Positions 54,293 to 63,263 of a DNA stretch of 64,000 nucleotides are shown here, in pieces. Within the stretch, counting starts at the first letter, position 1; each line of letters opens with the position of its first letter. The stretch covers positions 1,757,001 through 1,821,000 of the forward strand of contig NZ_JAVBIK010000001.1 in the NCBI RefSeq assembly GCF_032193805.1. The letters run 5' to 3'. The notes under the pieces are model-generated. The model saw nothing but the letters and a program-made list of their open reading frames with translations. It did no database searches and was not told the DNA's origin. This DNA comes from Rhodoferax potami (GTDB taxonomy: Bacteria > Pseudomonadota > Gammaproteobacteria > Burkholderiales > Burkholderiaceae_C). The position numbers and the translations under genes are program-made.

Positions 54293-54343
54293 CCAACGCC
54301 TCCGGCACATGCTTGTGCTGTGACCACGATAACGCAGTCTTTG

Positions 54344-54362
54344 ACAGGTGTGAAGTACCTGT
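54344..54362. promoter_or_regulatory. Palindrome ACAGGT-N7-ACCTGT in divergent region
   Basis: A 6-bp perfect inverted repeat, nearly extended on both sides (TTGACAGGT...ACCTGTGAC). It lies midway between the AAA ATPase gene and the small membrane protein gene, the typical place of a shared operator. No regulator is linked to it. Confidence 0.4.
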
Positions 54363-54448
54363 GACAAGACGCTCAGCAGCATAGTTGAGCCAAAACGGGC
54401 TGCTGGCGCTAAAATCCGCCCATACCAACGACACCCTGAGGATCGACC

Positions 54449-54589
54449 ATGTCTGCACCCGTTCACTCCGATGACAACCACCCCGCCGATCCGGTGGACG
54501 AGGTAGTGCCTTTGATGCCCATCGTGCTACCCATCGTGGGCGCCGTGTTGATGTTTTTATTGGCGTTCATTGCAGTGTCCATGGCCTGA
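54449..54589 (+). CDS. Small single-span membrane protein, 46 aa
   Basis: Short ORF. ATG 54449 has a GAGGAT ribosome site 5 nt before it. The N-terminus is acidic and polar (MSAPVHSDDNHPADPVDEV) and is followed by one membrane helix (PIVLPIVGAVLMFLLAFIAV). It lies 14 bp before the exported glutathione peroxidase gene and may be co-transcribed with it. Its composition and start signal support translation; homologues of this type are familiar in Comamonadaceae, but no function is known. Confidence 0.65.
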   Translation: MSAPVHSDDNHPADPVDEVVPLMPIVLPIVGAVLMFLLAFIAVSMA

Positions 54590-54603
54590 CAGGGGCGGAC
54601 CCG

Positions 54604-55185
54604 ATGGCCTCCGGCATCCAACAAGCGGCTTCGGCCGCTTTTTTATTGGGCATTGCAGCAGGCGTTTCTGCGGCGACGCCACTGGATGGCAAAGCAGCGG
54701 TTTGCCCGGCCCTCTGGCAAAAGAACCTGCCCCGCCTGCAAGACGACAGTCCCCAGAATCTGTGCCAATACAGCGGCAAAGTGGCTCTGGTCGTAAACAC
54801 CGCCAGCTATTGCGGTTTTACCTCGCAGTACCAGGGCCTTGAAAAGGTATACGCCCGCTTTCAGCAGCGCGGCCTTGTGGTGATGGGCTTCCCATCGAAC
54901 GATTTCGGTCAGCAAGAGCCAGGCAATAGCAAGCAGATTGCAGACCTGTGCTTCAACACCTATGGGGTGAAGTTCCCGATGTTTGCCAAGAGCGTCGTTA
55001 CAGGCGTGCAGGCGAATCCCCTGTTCAAAGAGCTGGCGGCGCAGACGGGCCAGAGCCCGCGCTGGAACTTTCACAAGTACCTGGTGGACCGGCGCGGCAA
55101 AGTGGTGGGCAGCTTCCCCAGTGACACATCCCCGGAAGACCCGAAGCTGATCGCCCAGATTGAAAAGGCATTGACGGCACCCTGA
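54604..55185 (+). CDS. Exported glutathione peroxidase-like protein
   Basis: 193-aa paralogue of the peroxidase at 15506, with an N-terminal signal-like segment (AASAAFLLGIAAGVSAA) and a linker containing Cys (VCPALWQ, NLCQYSG). Catalytic Cys lies in NTASYCGFT; the second motif reads GFPSNDFGQQEP, where the cytosolic copy has CNQFG, and Trp-Asn occurs in PRWNFHKYL. It probably reduces peroxides in the periplasm, where the electron donor cannot be glutathione in the usual sense. Terminator 55207-55232 follows. Confidence 0.87.
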   Translation: MASGIQQAASAAFLLGIAAGVSAATPLDGKAAVCPALWQKNLPRLQDDSPQNLCQYSGKVALVVNTASYCGFTSQYQGLEKVYARFQQRGLVVMGFPSNDFGQQEPGNSKQIADLCFNTYGVKFPMFAKSVVTGVQANPLFKELAAQTGQSPRWNFHKYLVDRRGKVVGSFPSDTSPEDPKLIAQIEKALTAP

Positions 55186-55206
55186 GCCGGTACCGCGATT
55201 TCTACA

Positions 55207-55232
55207 GGGCGAGGACTTCTCGCCTTTTTTTC
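55207..55232 (+). terminator. Rho-independent terminator after exported peroxidase
   Basis: GGCGAG-GACTT-CTCGCC followed by eight T. Stem of six base pairs. Confidence 0.75.
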
Positions 55233-55294
55233 GGGCCTCATATTTATAGACATAAAGCAATGCGTCTTTTGCATAAAGTTAAGCAGTAATCGCT

Positions 55295-55322
55295 TTGTAA
55301 CTTTAGAACGAGTTCATAGAAT
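55295..55322 (+). promoter_or_regulatory. Possible sigma-70 promoter of pckG
   Basis: TTGTAA, 16-bp spacer, TAGAAT. It leaves a leader of about 120 nt to the pckG ATG, which has a strong TTAGGAG ribosome site. Confidence 0.45.
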
Positions 55323-55447
55323 CAGGCTCCTGATCCAAAGGCTTCAAAGCCAATGCGTCGGACGAAAGCCGGTTTCTCAAAGTTCGTGGCTGAGCGCGTG
55401 GCAGCACCTGATTTTGAAAAGACGATTTTCAAACTTAGGAGCTTTTT

Positions 55448-57334
55448 ATGAACGCACCCGTGATGCAGGGCTTGTCCCTCAACACCCCCAGCTACGTCAA
55501 AAACCCGGCCTTGGTCGCTTGGGTGGCCGACATGGTGGCTTTGTGCAAACCCAAAGACGTGTACTGGTGCGACGGCTCTGAAGAAGAGTACCAACGCCTG
55601 TGCCAACAGTTGGTCGACGCGGGCACCTTCAAAAAACTCAACCCGCTCAAGCGCCCTAACAGTTTCCTCGCCTGCTCCGACCCGACCGACGTGGCCCGCG
55701 TGGAAGACCGCACTTACATCTGCGCAGAGAGCAAAGAAAACGCCGGCCCCACCAACAACTGGATGGCCCCTGCAGAGATGCGCAAGATTCTGCAAACCGG
55801 TCAGGCCGACGGCACACCCGCCCTGTTTGACGGCTGCATGAAAGGCCGCACCATGTATGTGGTGCCTTTCTCTATGGGCCCCTTGGGCTCGCACATTGCG
55901 CACATCGGCATCGAGTTGTCTGACAGCGCCTATGTGGCGGTTAATCAGCGCATCATGACCCGCATGGGCAAGGCGGTGTACGACGTGTTGGGCGTAGACG
56001 GCGCTTTCGTGCCCTGCGTGCACACCGTGGGCGCACCTTTGGCGGAAGGCCAGGCCGATGTGAAGTGGCCTTGCAACAAGACCAAGTACATCGTGCACTA
56101 CCCCGAGACCCGCGAAATCTGGTCTTATGGCTCGGGCTACGGCGGCAATGCTTTGTTGGGCAAAAAGTGCTTTGCACTGCGTATTGCCTCCAACATGGGG
56201 CGTGACCAAGGCTGGTTGGCAGAACACATGCTCATCCTGGGCGTGACCAACCCCGAGGGCAAGAAGTACCACGTGGCAGCGGCTTTCCCCAGCGCCTGCG
56301 GTAAAACCAACTTCTCGATGCTGGTGCCACCCACTGGCTTTGAAGGCTGGAAGGTCACCACCATCGGTGACGACATCGCCTGGATCAAGCCGAATGCCGA
56401 CGGCAAGTTGTATGCGATCAACCCCGAAGCAGGTTACTTCGGCGTGGCCCCCGGCACCAACTATCACACCAACCCCAACTGCATGGCCAGCTTGGACAAG
56501 AACGTGATTTTCACCAACGTCGCGCTGACCGACGATGGCGACATCTGGTGGGAAGGCATGGAAAAGGACACCGGCGGCCTGCCGGACCACTTGATTGACT
56601 GGCAAGGCAAGGACTGGACTCCCGCCATCGCCAAGGAAACCGGCGCCAAAGCGGCCCACCCCAACGCCCGCTTTACGGTCGCAGCCGGCAACAACCCTGC
56701 GCTGGACAGTCAGTGGGACGATGCCAACGGTGTAGCGATTGACGCCTTCATCTTCGGTGGCCGCCGCTCTACCACCGTGCCATTGGTCACAGAAGCACGC
56801 AACTGGACCGAAGGCGTCTACATGGCCGCGACCATGGGCTCCGAGACCACCGCAGCAGCCACCGGCCAAGCCGGTATCGTGCGCCGCGACCCGTTTGCGA
56901 TGTTGCCGTTCATGGGCTACAACATGAGCGACTACTTCCAACACTGGCTCAACATCGGCTCCAAGCTGGCCGGTAGTGGTGCCAAGCAGCCCAAGATCTT
57001 CACCACCAACTGGTTCCGTAAGGGTGAAGACGGCAAATTCGTCTGGCCCGGCTATGGCGAAAACATGCGCGTTCTGAAATGGATGATCGACCGCCTGGAA
57101 GGCAAAGCCGCCGGCGTCGAGACCGGTTTCGGTGTGGCCCCCGCGTATAGCGAAATCAATTGGACCGGACTGGACTTCACGCAAGCACAGTTTGACTCCG
57201 TTACCAGCCTGAGCAAAGACGACTGGAAGGCAGAAATCGCCTTGCACACCGAACTGTTCAGCCAGCTGGCCTACCATTTGCCGAAGGAACTCGAAGAGAC
57301 CAAAACCCAACTGGCCCAGCGTTTAGCTGCCTGA
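55448..57334 (+). CDS. pckG: Phosphoenolpyruvate carboxykinase (GTP)
   Basis: 628-aa GTP-dependent PEPCK converting oxaloacetate to PEP for gluconeogenesis; cytosolic. The catalytic P-loop [13 protein letters not shown] is present, as are the oxaloacetate-binding [15 protein letters not shown] and [12 protein letters not shown]. The N-terminus [20 protein letters not shown] is natural and the length is normal for the GTP class. The ATG is preceded by TTAGGAG. A terminator hairpin follows at 57390-57416. It stands alone as a transcription unit. Confidence 0.97.
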   Translation: MNAPVMQGLSLNTPSYVKNPALVAWVADMVALCKPKDVYWCDGSEEEYQRLCQQLVDAGTFKKLNPLKRPNSFLACSDPTDVARVEDRTYICAESKENAGPTNNWMAPAEMRKILQTGQADGTPALFDGCMKGRTMYVVPFSMGPLGSHIAHIGIELSDSAYVAVNQRIMTRMGKAVYDVLGVDGAFVPCVHTVGAPLAEGQADVKWPCNKTKYIVHYPETREIWSYGSGYGGNALLGKKCFALRIASNMGRDQGWLAEHMLILGVTNPEGKKYHVAAAFPSACGKTNFSMLVPPTGFEGWKVTTIGDDIAWIKPNADGKLYAINPEAGYFGVAPGTNYHTNPNCMASLDKNVIFTNVALTDDGDIWWEGMEKDTGGLPDHLIDWQGKDWTPAIAKETGAKAAHPNARFTVAAGNNPALDSQWDDANGVAIDAFIFGGRRSTTVPLVTEARNWTEGVYMAATMGSETTAAATGQAGIVRRDPFAMLPFMGYNMSDYFQHWLNIGSKLAGSGAKQPKIFTTNWFRKGEDGKFVWPGYGENMRVLKWMIDRLEGKAAGVETGFGVAPAYSEINWTGLDFTQAQFDSVTSLSKDDWKAEIALHTELFSQLAYHLPKELEETKTQLAQRLAA

Positions 57335-57389
57335 GGGACACACCCAGAGCCGGGCGCGGCGAACACCGCTGCAGCCTGCCACACAACAA

Positions 57390-57416
57390 AAAAGCCACCT
57401 TGCGGTGGCTTTTTTT
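57390..57416 (+). terminator. Rho-independent terminator after pckG
   Basis: AGCCACC-TTGC-GGTGGCT followed by seven T. It may also serve the opposite gene because of a preceding A run. Confidence 0.85.
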
Positions 57417-57460
57417 CGTCACGACCCGTGAGCGAGGGTCGGAATCAACACAGGATCAAG

Positions 57461-57868
57461 TCAGATCTGGCTCTGGCTGCGCAACCAGGCGTGTTGCAGT
57501 TCGGCCATGATGCGGGGATCGTGATGGGCATATTCCCACATCTTTTCTTCCATGCGGCGCACTTTGTAGGACTGCACAGCTACTGCCATGAACGTGGCCA
57601 AACCTGAGGACACTTTGCGCAGGGGAGGCGCCAGCAGAGCCAGAGCGGCAAATGCGACGGTCCACAATGCGACCCAAGCCGCCAACATATGGCCGTCGAC
57701 CCAAGTGTCGATCACTTGGTCAGCAACCACCAACAAGGCAGAGAGCACAGCCGCGAGCAACATGCCGGACAGAGTGCGGGAGGCTTCCACAGTTTCGCGG
57801 CGTACGCGGGTGGCACGGGGCTGAGCGGTGGAATACGAAAAATAGGGGGTAGAGGTAACAGGTGTCAT
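57461..57868 (-). CDS. Hypothetical membrane protein, 135 aa
   Basis: Not recognised. Two hydrophobic segments, SGMLLAAVLSALLVVADQVI and MLAAWVALWTVAFAALALL, are followed by a C-terminal helix with RMEEKMWEYAHHDPRIMAEL, rich in His and Glu. ATG 57868 has an AAGGAG site 5 nt before it. Divergent from the LysR gene by 130 bp, so it could be its target; LysR proteins often control divergent genes. Convergent with the pckG terminator. Confidence 0.72.
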   Translation of the reverse strand: MTPVTSTPYFSYSTAQPRATRVRRETVEASRTLSGMLLAAVLSALLVVADQVIDTWVDGHMLAAWVALWTVAFAALALLAPPLRKVSSGLATFMAVAVQSYKVRRMEEKMWEYAHHDPRIMAELQHAWLRSQSQI

Positions 57869-57998
57869 GGCAAACTCCTTGAAAAGGTTGATGCTCACTG
57901 GATAAAAATTTTTGAAGTGGGCGAATCATAGGGTTTCCCCTAGTGTCATTCAACTTTATGTTAGTGATGCTTGGTATTCACGGCATTTATAGTTAGCC

Positions 57999-58961
57999 AT
58001 GCCCACCAGCCGCATCAATCTCCGGACTTTTGATCTGAACCTGCTCAAGGTCTTTGATGTCGTCATGTCCGAGCGCAGCCTCACCCGTGCTGCCACCCAA
58101 CTCAACCTCACCCAACCGGCTGTCAGCAACGCGCTGCGTCGCCTGCGCGAGGCGCTGAACGACGAGCTGCTGGTGCGCAACGGCCGTACCCTCGAGCCTA
58201 CGGCCCGCGGGCAAGAGCTGTGGCCCGCCGTGCGCGAAACGCTGCAAAAGCTGCAGGCATCTCTCGCCCCCAGCGTGTTTGAGCCCAGCGGTGCCACCAC
58301 GACCTTTGTACTCACCATGGCTGACGCGACCGCGGCGGAGCTGATGCCCGGCCTGGTCAAAGTGCTGGCCCGGGATGCCCCGGGCGTGTCGCTACGGGTG
58401 GTGCCGCTCACCACCCGCGACCCGCGCAAAGTGCTGGAAGAAGGCGGGGCAGACCTGGCCATCGGCCACTTCCCGGCGGTGCTTGCCGACCTGACTGCGC
58501 GTGCACAGGCCGGCGCTGCCGAGACTTTTTTGCACCACCGCCTGTTTGTGGGCGACTATGTGTGCGTCATGCGCAAGGACCACCCTTTGACGGTGGGCGA
58601 ATTGACGCTGGACCGCTTCTGCGCGGCTTCGCACATGTTGGTGAGCTTCTCGGGGAGGGCCTTCGGTTTCATTGACGAATCGCTGGTCAGCCTCAAGCGT
58701 ACGCGCCGGGTCGTGCTCACGGTAAACCAGTTTTTTACGGCGGGCAAGGTGGTGGTGCAGTCCGACCTGCTGACGGTGCTGCCGCGCCATTTTGTGAATG
58801 TGACCGGCTATGCCGATCAACTCGTGATCCGCGAGTTGCCATTTGCCGTGCCGCCCATCCAGGTCGATGCGCTGTGGCACCAACGCCTGGACGGTGCCAG
58901 CCCCCACGCCTGGCTGCGAACCCAGGTGGCAGCGCTGGGTCAAACCATTTTTTCAGCATGA
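57999..58961 (+). CDS. LysR-family transcriptional regulator
   Basis: 320-aa regulator. Winged helix-turn-helix: LTRAATQLNLTQPAVSNALR. The effector domain begins near residue 95 (ATTFVLTMADATAAELMPGL) and has the usual mixed alpha/beta pattern. The nearest genes are the divergent membrane protein and the metallophosphoesterase whose start overlaps its stop (ATGA). The effector is unknown. It resembles the NodD/LinR branch of LysR (NLLKVFDVVMSERSLTRAA). Confidence 0.92.
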   Translation: MPTSRINLRTFDLNLLKVFDVVMSERSLTRAATQLNLTQPAVSNALRRLREALNDELLVRNGRTLEPTARGQELWPAVRETLQKLQASLAPSVFEPSGATTTFVLTMADATAAELMPGLVKVLARDAPGVSLRVVPLTTRDPRKVLEEGGADLAIGHFPAVLADLTARAQAGAAETFLHHRLFVGDYVCVMRKDHPLTVGELTLDRFCAASHMLVSFSGRAFGFIDESLVSLKRTRRVVLTVNQFFTAGKVVVQSDLLTVLPRHFVNVTGYADQLVIRELPFAVPPIQVDALWHQRLDGASPHAWLRTQVAALGQTIFSA

Positions 58962-59758
58962 AGATTCAACTGCTCTCAGACCTCCACCTGGAGGCGCACC
59001 CTCATTGGCAAGCCACGCCGCTGCCCGGCGCTGATCTGCTGGTATTGGCGGGCGATATCGGCTCGTACCAGCCCGGATCCCAGCTGGCGGGAGACGACTT
59101 CGGGCTGGAGCGCTTTTCGCCCCTGCACGGCTGGCCGGTACCGGTGCTGTTTGTGCCGGGCAACCACGAATACGACACCCTCGACTTTGACGAGGCCCAC
59201 TCGCGCCTGCGCGCGACCTGTGCCCGCTTAGGCGTTCAGTGGCTGGAGCGCGAGGTCCTGGTGATGCACGGCGTGCGCTTCATCGGCACCACGCTGTGGA
59301 CCGACTTTGATGCGCTGGCCGCGAGTGAGCCACCCGAGCGGCAACTCAAGGCGCGAGAAAAGGCATTCCGCGCTGCCAACTATTACCTGAAGAAGGCCTT
59401 GGTCTCCCGCCACGGTGCCCCGTGGCTGGCAGAGGGCCTGCGCGAGCAGGCCATGACCTGCCAAGCATGGCTGCGCGCGGCTCTTTCAGAGCCGCACCAA
59501 GGGCCCACGGTAGTGGTGACCCACTTTGCCCCCAGCTTGAAAAGTGCCGATCCGCGCTACGGCATGGTGCCCGGCACCGCAGGCTTTTGTAATGCGCTGG
59601 ACGATTTGCTCCCTGCAGCAGACCTGTGGCTGCACGGCCACTTGCACGCCCCGAGCGATTACCGCGTGGGCCGCTGCCGTGTAGTGGCTAACCCGCTTGG
59701 CTATGTGCGCAAAAACGAGCAACTGGGCTTTCGGTCAGACTTTTTGATCGAGGTCTGA
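58958..59758 (+). CDS. Calcineurin-like metallophosphoesterase
   Basis: 266-aa phosphoesterase. Metal-binding motifs in order: LSDLHLE (D-x-H), LVLAGDIGSY (GD), FVPGNHEYD (GNHE), VVTHFAPSL (H) and GHLHAPSDYRV (GHxH). It is a stand-alone cytosolic domain with no signal peptide. ATG 58958 overlaps the LysR stop (ATGA), so translation is coupled. The substrate is not predicted. Convergent with the ligase gene, 8 bp apart. Confidence 0.9.
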   Translation: MKIQLLSDLHLEAHPHWQATPLPGADLLVLAGDIGSYQPGSQLAGDDFGLERFSPLHGWPVPVLFVPGNHEYDTLDFDEAHSRLRATCARLGVQWLEREVLVMHGVRFIGTTLWTDFDALAASEPPERQLKAREKAFRAANYYLKKALVSRHGAPWLAEGLREQAMTCQAWLRAALSEPHQGPTVVVTHFAPSLKSADPRYGMVPGTAGFCNALDDLLPAADLWLHGHLHAPSDYRVGRCRVVANPLGYVRKNEQLGFRSDFLIEV

Positions 59759-59766
59759 CACTTCCG

Positions 59767-60660
59767 CTACCAATTCATCGCGGCAGCCGGCCGCAAATAA
59801 CTGGCAAAGCGCGGCACGCCCTGCGCAGTGAGGCCCCGGTAGCGGAACGTGACCCAACTGCCCACCGCCGGCGGCTCCGCGCGCTCGGCATCGGTGAAGC
59901 CGCTTCCGAGTTTGAAACGATGCGCCTTGGCACCTTCAGTGGCGCGCCACTCAACCCACAGCGCGCCCGTCCGGCCCTGCAAACGGCCCTGCCCCGCCAC
60001 ATGCGAGAGCACGCGGGCTTCAGCATCTTGAAACAGCTTGAGCTTGACCAAGTCTGCCGAGCGGCCCGCCTGGTACAGCGCGCTGGCCCGGTGCAACATC
60101 AAGCCCTCACCACCCGCGCGGGTGGTATCCGCCAGCAGCGCCTGCAAGCCCGCTGCATCGGGGGCAGGGCTTTGCAGCACCGGTTGCACCCATGCCTGTT
60201 GCATGGTTTGCACTGCGGCGAGTAGCGCCGCGTAACGGGCTTCAAAGCGGCCACCCTGCGCAGGCAAGTCGAACACCATGTAACGTAGGCCACGCCAGGC
60301 GGCATCGTCCGGCGACTCTCGCCGGGCGGTGGACACCGCCTCGGCAAAGCGCCCGCGGCCCGCCCACAACTCACCATCCAGCGCAAAGGTGGGCCAACCC
60401 GCAGTAAACCATGCAGGGGCTTCGATACGATGGCCGCCGCGTGTGAGCAATTGCCGGCCATCCCAATAGGCGCGCACCCCATCGTATTTTTCGCTGACCC
60501 AAGCATCGCCTCCGGCAAAGCTGGGTGTGTGCTCGGTGGCCAGCATCAAGGCGGGGCGGTTAGCCGCCTGCACTTTGCTTGCCGGCAACCATGCCGCGAG
60601 CGCACTGGCGCCCAACCATTTCAAAGAGTTCCGACGCCGGGTGGGTAGCGCAAAGACCAT
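59767..60660 (-). CDS. Exported ATP-dependent DNA ligase (LigE type)
   Basis: 297-aa minimal ATP-dependent DNA ligase. The adenylated lysine is in SEKYDGVRAYWDG; other family parts are FALDGELWAGRG, GEGLMLHR and LVKLKLFQD, with an OB-fold at the C-terminus. The N-terminus RRRNSLKWLGASALAAWLP resembles a Tat signal (twin Arg, hydrophobic core, AxA-like site SKVQAA). Lig E proteins of Neisseria and Haemophilus have an export signal and are thought to act on DNA outside the cytoplasm during uptake. Start ATG 60660. Alone on its strand, convergent with the phosphoesterase gene. Confidence 0.87.
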   Translation of the reverse strand: MVFALPTRRRNSLKWLGASALAAWLPASKVQAANRPALMLATEHTPSFAGGDAWVSEKYDGVRAYWDGRQLLTRGGHRIEAPAWFTAGWPTFALDGELWAGRGRFAEAVSTARRESPDDAAWRGLRYMVFDLPAQGGRFEARYAALLAAVQTMQQAWVQPVLQSPAPDAAGLQALLADTTRAGGEGLMLHRASALYQAGRSADLVKLKLFQDAEARVLSHVAGQGRLQGRTGALWVEWRATEGAKAHRFKLGSGFTDAERAEPPAVGSWVTFRYRGLTAQGVPRFASYLRPAAAMNW

Positions 60661-60749
60661 GCATGCCTCCAGAGGTGGTGTTTCTTGACTTAGCGCAAAT
60701 CCGCAGTCAGGAGCTGTTTTTACACTGGCTCCACAACCAGGAGATAACC

Positions 60750-61172
60750 ATGAAGATTTTGCTCGCTGTCGATGGAAGCTCTTACAGCAAAAAAATGCTG
60801 GCCTACTTGAGCACGCATGAAGCGCTCTTGGCTCCCGGCCACGACTACACCGTGTTCAACGCCCAAACCGCCTTGCCCCCACGGGCCAAAGCGGCGCTCG
60901 GCAAAAGCACCGTGGACGCCTACCACGCCGAAGAAGCGGCCAAGGTGCTGTCGACGACTACCAAGTTCTTGAAACGCCATGGCATTGATGCCAAGGTGGA
61001 GTGGAAGGTAGGCCCCGCCGGCAGCCTGATCGGCAAGCTGGCAGAGGACGGGCAGTTTGACCTTTTGGTCATGGGCTCCCACGGCCACAGTGCCCTGGGC
61101 AACTTGGTGATGGGCTCGGTCGCCACCCAGGTCTTGGCCCACTGCAAAACGCCGGTTTTGCTGGTCCGCTAA
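60750..61172 (+). CDS. Universal stress protein UspA family
   Basis: 140-aa single-domain Usp. MKILLAVDGSSYSKKMLAYL opens the fold, and the ATP-binding tail GSHGHSALGNLVMGSVATQV is the G-x2-G-x9-GS pattern, so it probably binds ATP. ATG 60750 has a GGAGATA site 6 nt before it. The open frame upstream runs over the ligase gene on the other strand. Neighbours give no clue to its role. Confidence 0.92.
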   Translation: MKILLAVDGSSYSKKMLAYLSTHEALLAPGHDYTVFNAQTALPPRAKAALGKSTVDAYHAEEAAKVLSTTTKFLKRHGIDAKVEWKVGPAGSLIGKLAEDGQFDLLVMGSHGHSALGNLVMGSVATQVLAHCKTPVLLVR

Positions 61173-61225
61173 CGTCCGCCGGCTAAAGCACCGCGGGGTA
61201 TACCGGCGCTGCTCACCGGCACTGT

Positions 61226-62209
61226 TCACCAGCGCTGATGCACCAAGGGTTTGGCGTACTGCTCATAGACATCCGCCAAGGCCTGCATGGTGGCGTGGCT
61301 GAGCAAGGGCATATCCGCTGCGGCGACGTTGTCGCTCACCTGGGCAGGGTTCTTGCCGCCGGGGATGCTGCAGGTCACTGCCGGGTTCATCTGAATCCAG
61401 CGCAAGGCCATTTGCGCCATGCTCATGCCTGCGGGCACCAGCGGGCGCATGGCCTCGACTGCCTGTAACCCGACCGCAAAGTCCAGCCCCGAGAAGGTTT
61501 CGCCTTTGTCGAACGCGGCGCCTTCGCGGTTGAAGCCGCGGTGGTCGTCTTCGGCAAAGGTGCTCTGGGCACTCATCTTGCCGCTGAGCAATCCACTAGA
61601 CAGCGGCAAGCGGGCCAGAATGGCCACGCCGCGCTTTTGCGTTTGCTCAAACAGCAGTTCCGCCGGGCGCTGGCGGAACAGGTTGTAGATGATCTGCACA
61701 CTTTGCACGCCGGGGTACTCGATCGCCTTGAGCGCTTCTTCCACTTTCTCCACACTCACGCCGTAGTGGCGCAGCTTGCCCGCTGCCACCAGGTCGTCCA
61801 GCACGCCAAAAACCTCGGGCATGTAAAACACATCGGTGGGCGGGCAGTGCAGTTGCAGGAGGTCGATCGCCTCGGTCTGCAGGTTTTGCAGGCTGCGCTC
61901 CACAAAGGCGGTCAGGTTGGCGCGGGTGAAACCGGCGGCCACATGCGGGCTCAGCCGACGGCCGGCTTTGGTGGCTACATAAAACGGCTCGCTGCGCTCC
62001 TTGCGCAGGCGGGCCAACAGGCGCTCGCTACGGCCGTCGCCATACACATCGGCGGTGTCAAAGAAGTTCACCCCCAGGTCCAGCGCGCGGTGCAGCGCCG
62101 CCATGGAGTCCTTGTCATCCACCTCGCCCCAGGTGCCCCCAATGGCCCAGGCTCCGAAACTCACTGTAGAAATATTCCAGCCGGTGCGGCCTAGCGGACG
62201 GTATTGCAT
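61226..62209 (-). CDS. Aldo/keto reductase
   Basis: 327-aa TIM-barrel oxidoreductase, NADPH-dependent. The active-site tetrad is visible: Asp in FFDTADVYG, Tyr in DVYGDGRSE, Lys in YVATKAGR, His in LLQLHCPPTD. It resembles YajO/Tas-like bacterial aldo/keto reductases by its length and RPLGRTGWNISTVSFG start. Substrate unknown. It lies next to the sugar ABC permease genes, separated by a repeat copy, and could act on the imported sugar. Confidence 0.92.
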   Translation of the reverse strand: MQYRPLGRTGWNISTVSFGAWAIGGTWGEVDDKDSMAALHRALDLGVNFFDTADVYGDGRSERLLARLRKERSEPFYVATKAGRRLSPHVAAGFTRANLTAFVERSLQNLQTEAIDLLQLHCPPTDVFYMPEVFGVLDDLVAAGKLRHYGVSVEKVEEALKAIEYPGVQSVQIIYNLFRQRPAELLFEQTQKRGVAILARLPLSSGLLSGKMSAQSTFAEDDHRGFNREGAAFDKGETFSGLDFAVGLQAVEAMRPLVPAGMSMAQMALRWIQMNPAVTCSIPGGKNPAQVSDNVAAADMPLLSHATMQALADVYEQYAKPLVHQRW

Positions 62210-62225
62210 AACGATTTCCTATCTA

Positions 62226-62293
62226 ATTTGCTATGAATTCAGGAGCTACATGCGCACGTTTTATAAGCGCTAGCAGCCTATTGGTCTCTAAAT
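62226..62293 (+). repeat. Dispersed ~60-bp repeat, copy 11 (aldo/keto reductase/yjfF gap)
   Basis: AATTTGCTATGAATTCAGGA, then GCTACATGCGCACGTTTTAT and AAGCGCTAGCAGCC, ATTGG. Near-complete copy in the whole 85-bp gap. Confidence 0.75.
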
Positions 62294-62294
62294 C

Positions 62295-63263
62295 TTAAGC
62301 CCCCGGCTTGCGACCAGCTTCAAACACCCGTTGCAGCACGCAGAACACAAACAGCAGAGCCCCGATGACGATGCGGGTCCACCACGAGCTCAAGGACCCG
62401 TCGAACATGATCAAGGTCTGGATCACGCCCAGGGTCAGCACCCCGAACAGTGTGCCCACCATGTAGCCCACCCCGCCGCTGAGCAAAGTGCCGCCTATAA
62501 CCACGGCGGCAATCGCGTCCAGCTCCAGCCCCACCGCATGCAGGCCGTAGCCCGACAGCATGTAGAAGGTGAACACCACCCCGCCCAGCGCTGCGCAAAA
62601 GCCGCTCAGGGCATACACCAGCACATTGGTGCGCGCTACCGGCAGGCCCATGAGCACGGCCGAATGTTCAGAGCCGCCTATGGCATACACCGTGCGGCCA
62701 AACTCGGTGCCGTGCGCCACAAACACGGCAGCGGCCAGCACTGCCAGCGCCAGCACCGCGCTGATGGACACCATGGGACCGCCCGACCACAGATGCAGCC
62801 GGGTTTGTGCCAGCACGGTGTAGGCCTCGTCGGTGATGCTGATGGAGTCGATGCTGATCAGGTAACACAGCCCGCGCGCCAGGAACATGCCGGCCAAGGT
62901 GACGATGAACGGCTGCAGACGGAAGCGCTGGATCAACCAGCCCATGAAGGCGCCGAACAGTGTGCCCATGCACAGCACCAGCGGAATGGCGGCCATCAGG
63001 TCCCAATGCAGGTGCTGCACCAGCTTGGCCAGCACGATGGTGCTCAGTGCCACCACCGAGCCCACGGACAGATCGATACCGCCGGACAAGATGACGAAGG
63101 TCATGCCCACCGCCACGATGACCAGGAAGGCGTTGTCGATCAACAAGTTCAGGAACACCTGGGGCGACAGAAAGCCGGTGTACGACACCGCCCCGAACAC
63201 TGACATGGCAGCGAACAGCGAGATGGTGGCCGCCAGGGGAATGTATTTGCTCTGGAGTTTCAT
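62295..63263 (-). CDS. yjfF: Sugar ABC transporter permease (YjfF type)
   Basis: 322-aa inner-membrane permease of the RbsC/YjfF family with about ten helices. ILSGGIDLSVGSVVAL, FRLQPFIVTLAGMFLARGL and AAVVIGGTLLSGGVGYMVGT are the family blocks. In E. coli YjfF and YtfT are the permeases of a galactofuranose importer (YtfQRT-YjfF). ATG 63263 overlaps the upstream permease stop (ATGA). The long open frame through it to 63977 is the other gene read out of frame. Confidence 0.9.
   Translation of the reverse strand: MKLQSKYIPLAATISLFAAMSVFGAVSYTGFLSPQVFLNLLIDNAFLVIVAVGMTFVILSGGIDLSVGSVVALSTIVLAKLVQHLHWDLMAAIPLVLCMGTLFGAFMGWLIQRFRLQPFIVTLAGMFLARGLCYLISIDSISITDEAYTVLAQTRLHLWSGGPMVSISAVLALAVLAAAVFVAHGTEFGRTVYAIGGSEHSAVLMGLPVARTNVLVYALSGFCAALGGVVFTFYMLSGYGLHAVGLELDAIAAVVIGGTLLSGGVGYMVGTLFGVLTLGVIQTLIMFDGSLSSWWTRIVIGALLFVFCVLQRVFEAGRKPGA

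Noticed and set aside
55322..57310. 662-aa open frame opposite pckG
   Set aside because: Antisense to an unambiguous PEPCK gene; low-complexity His/Gly/Val composition.
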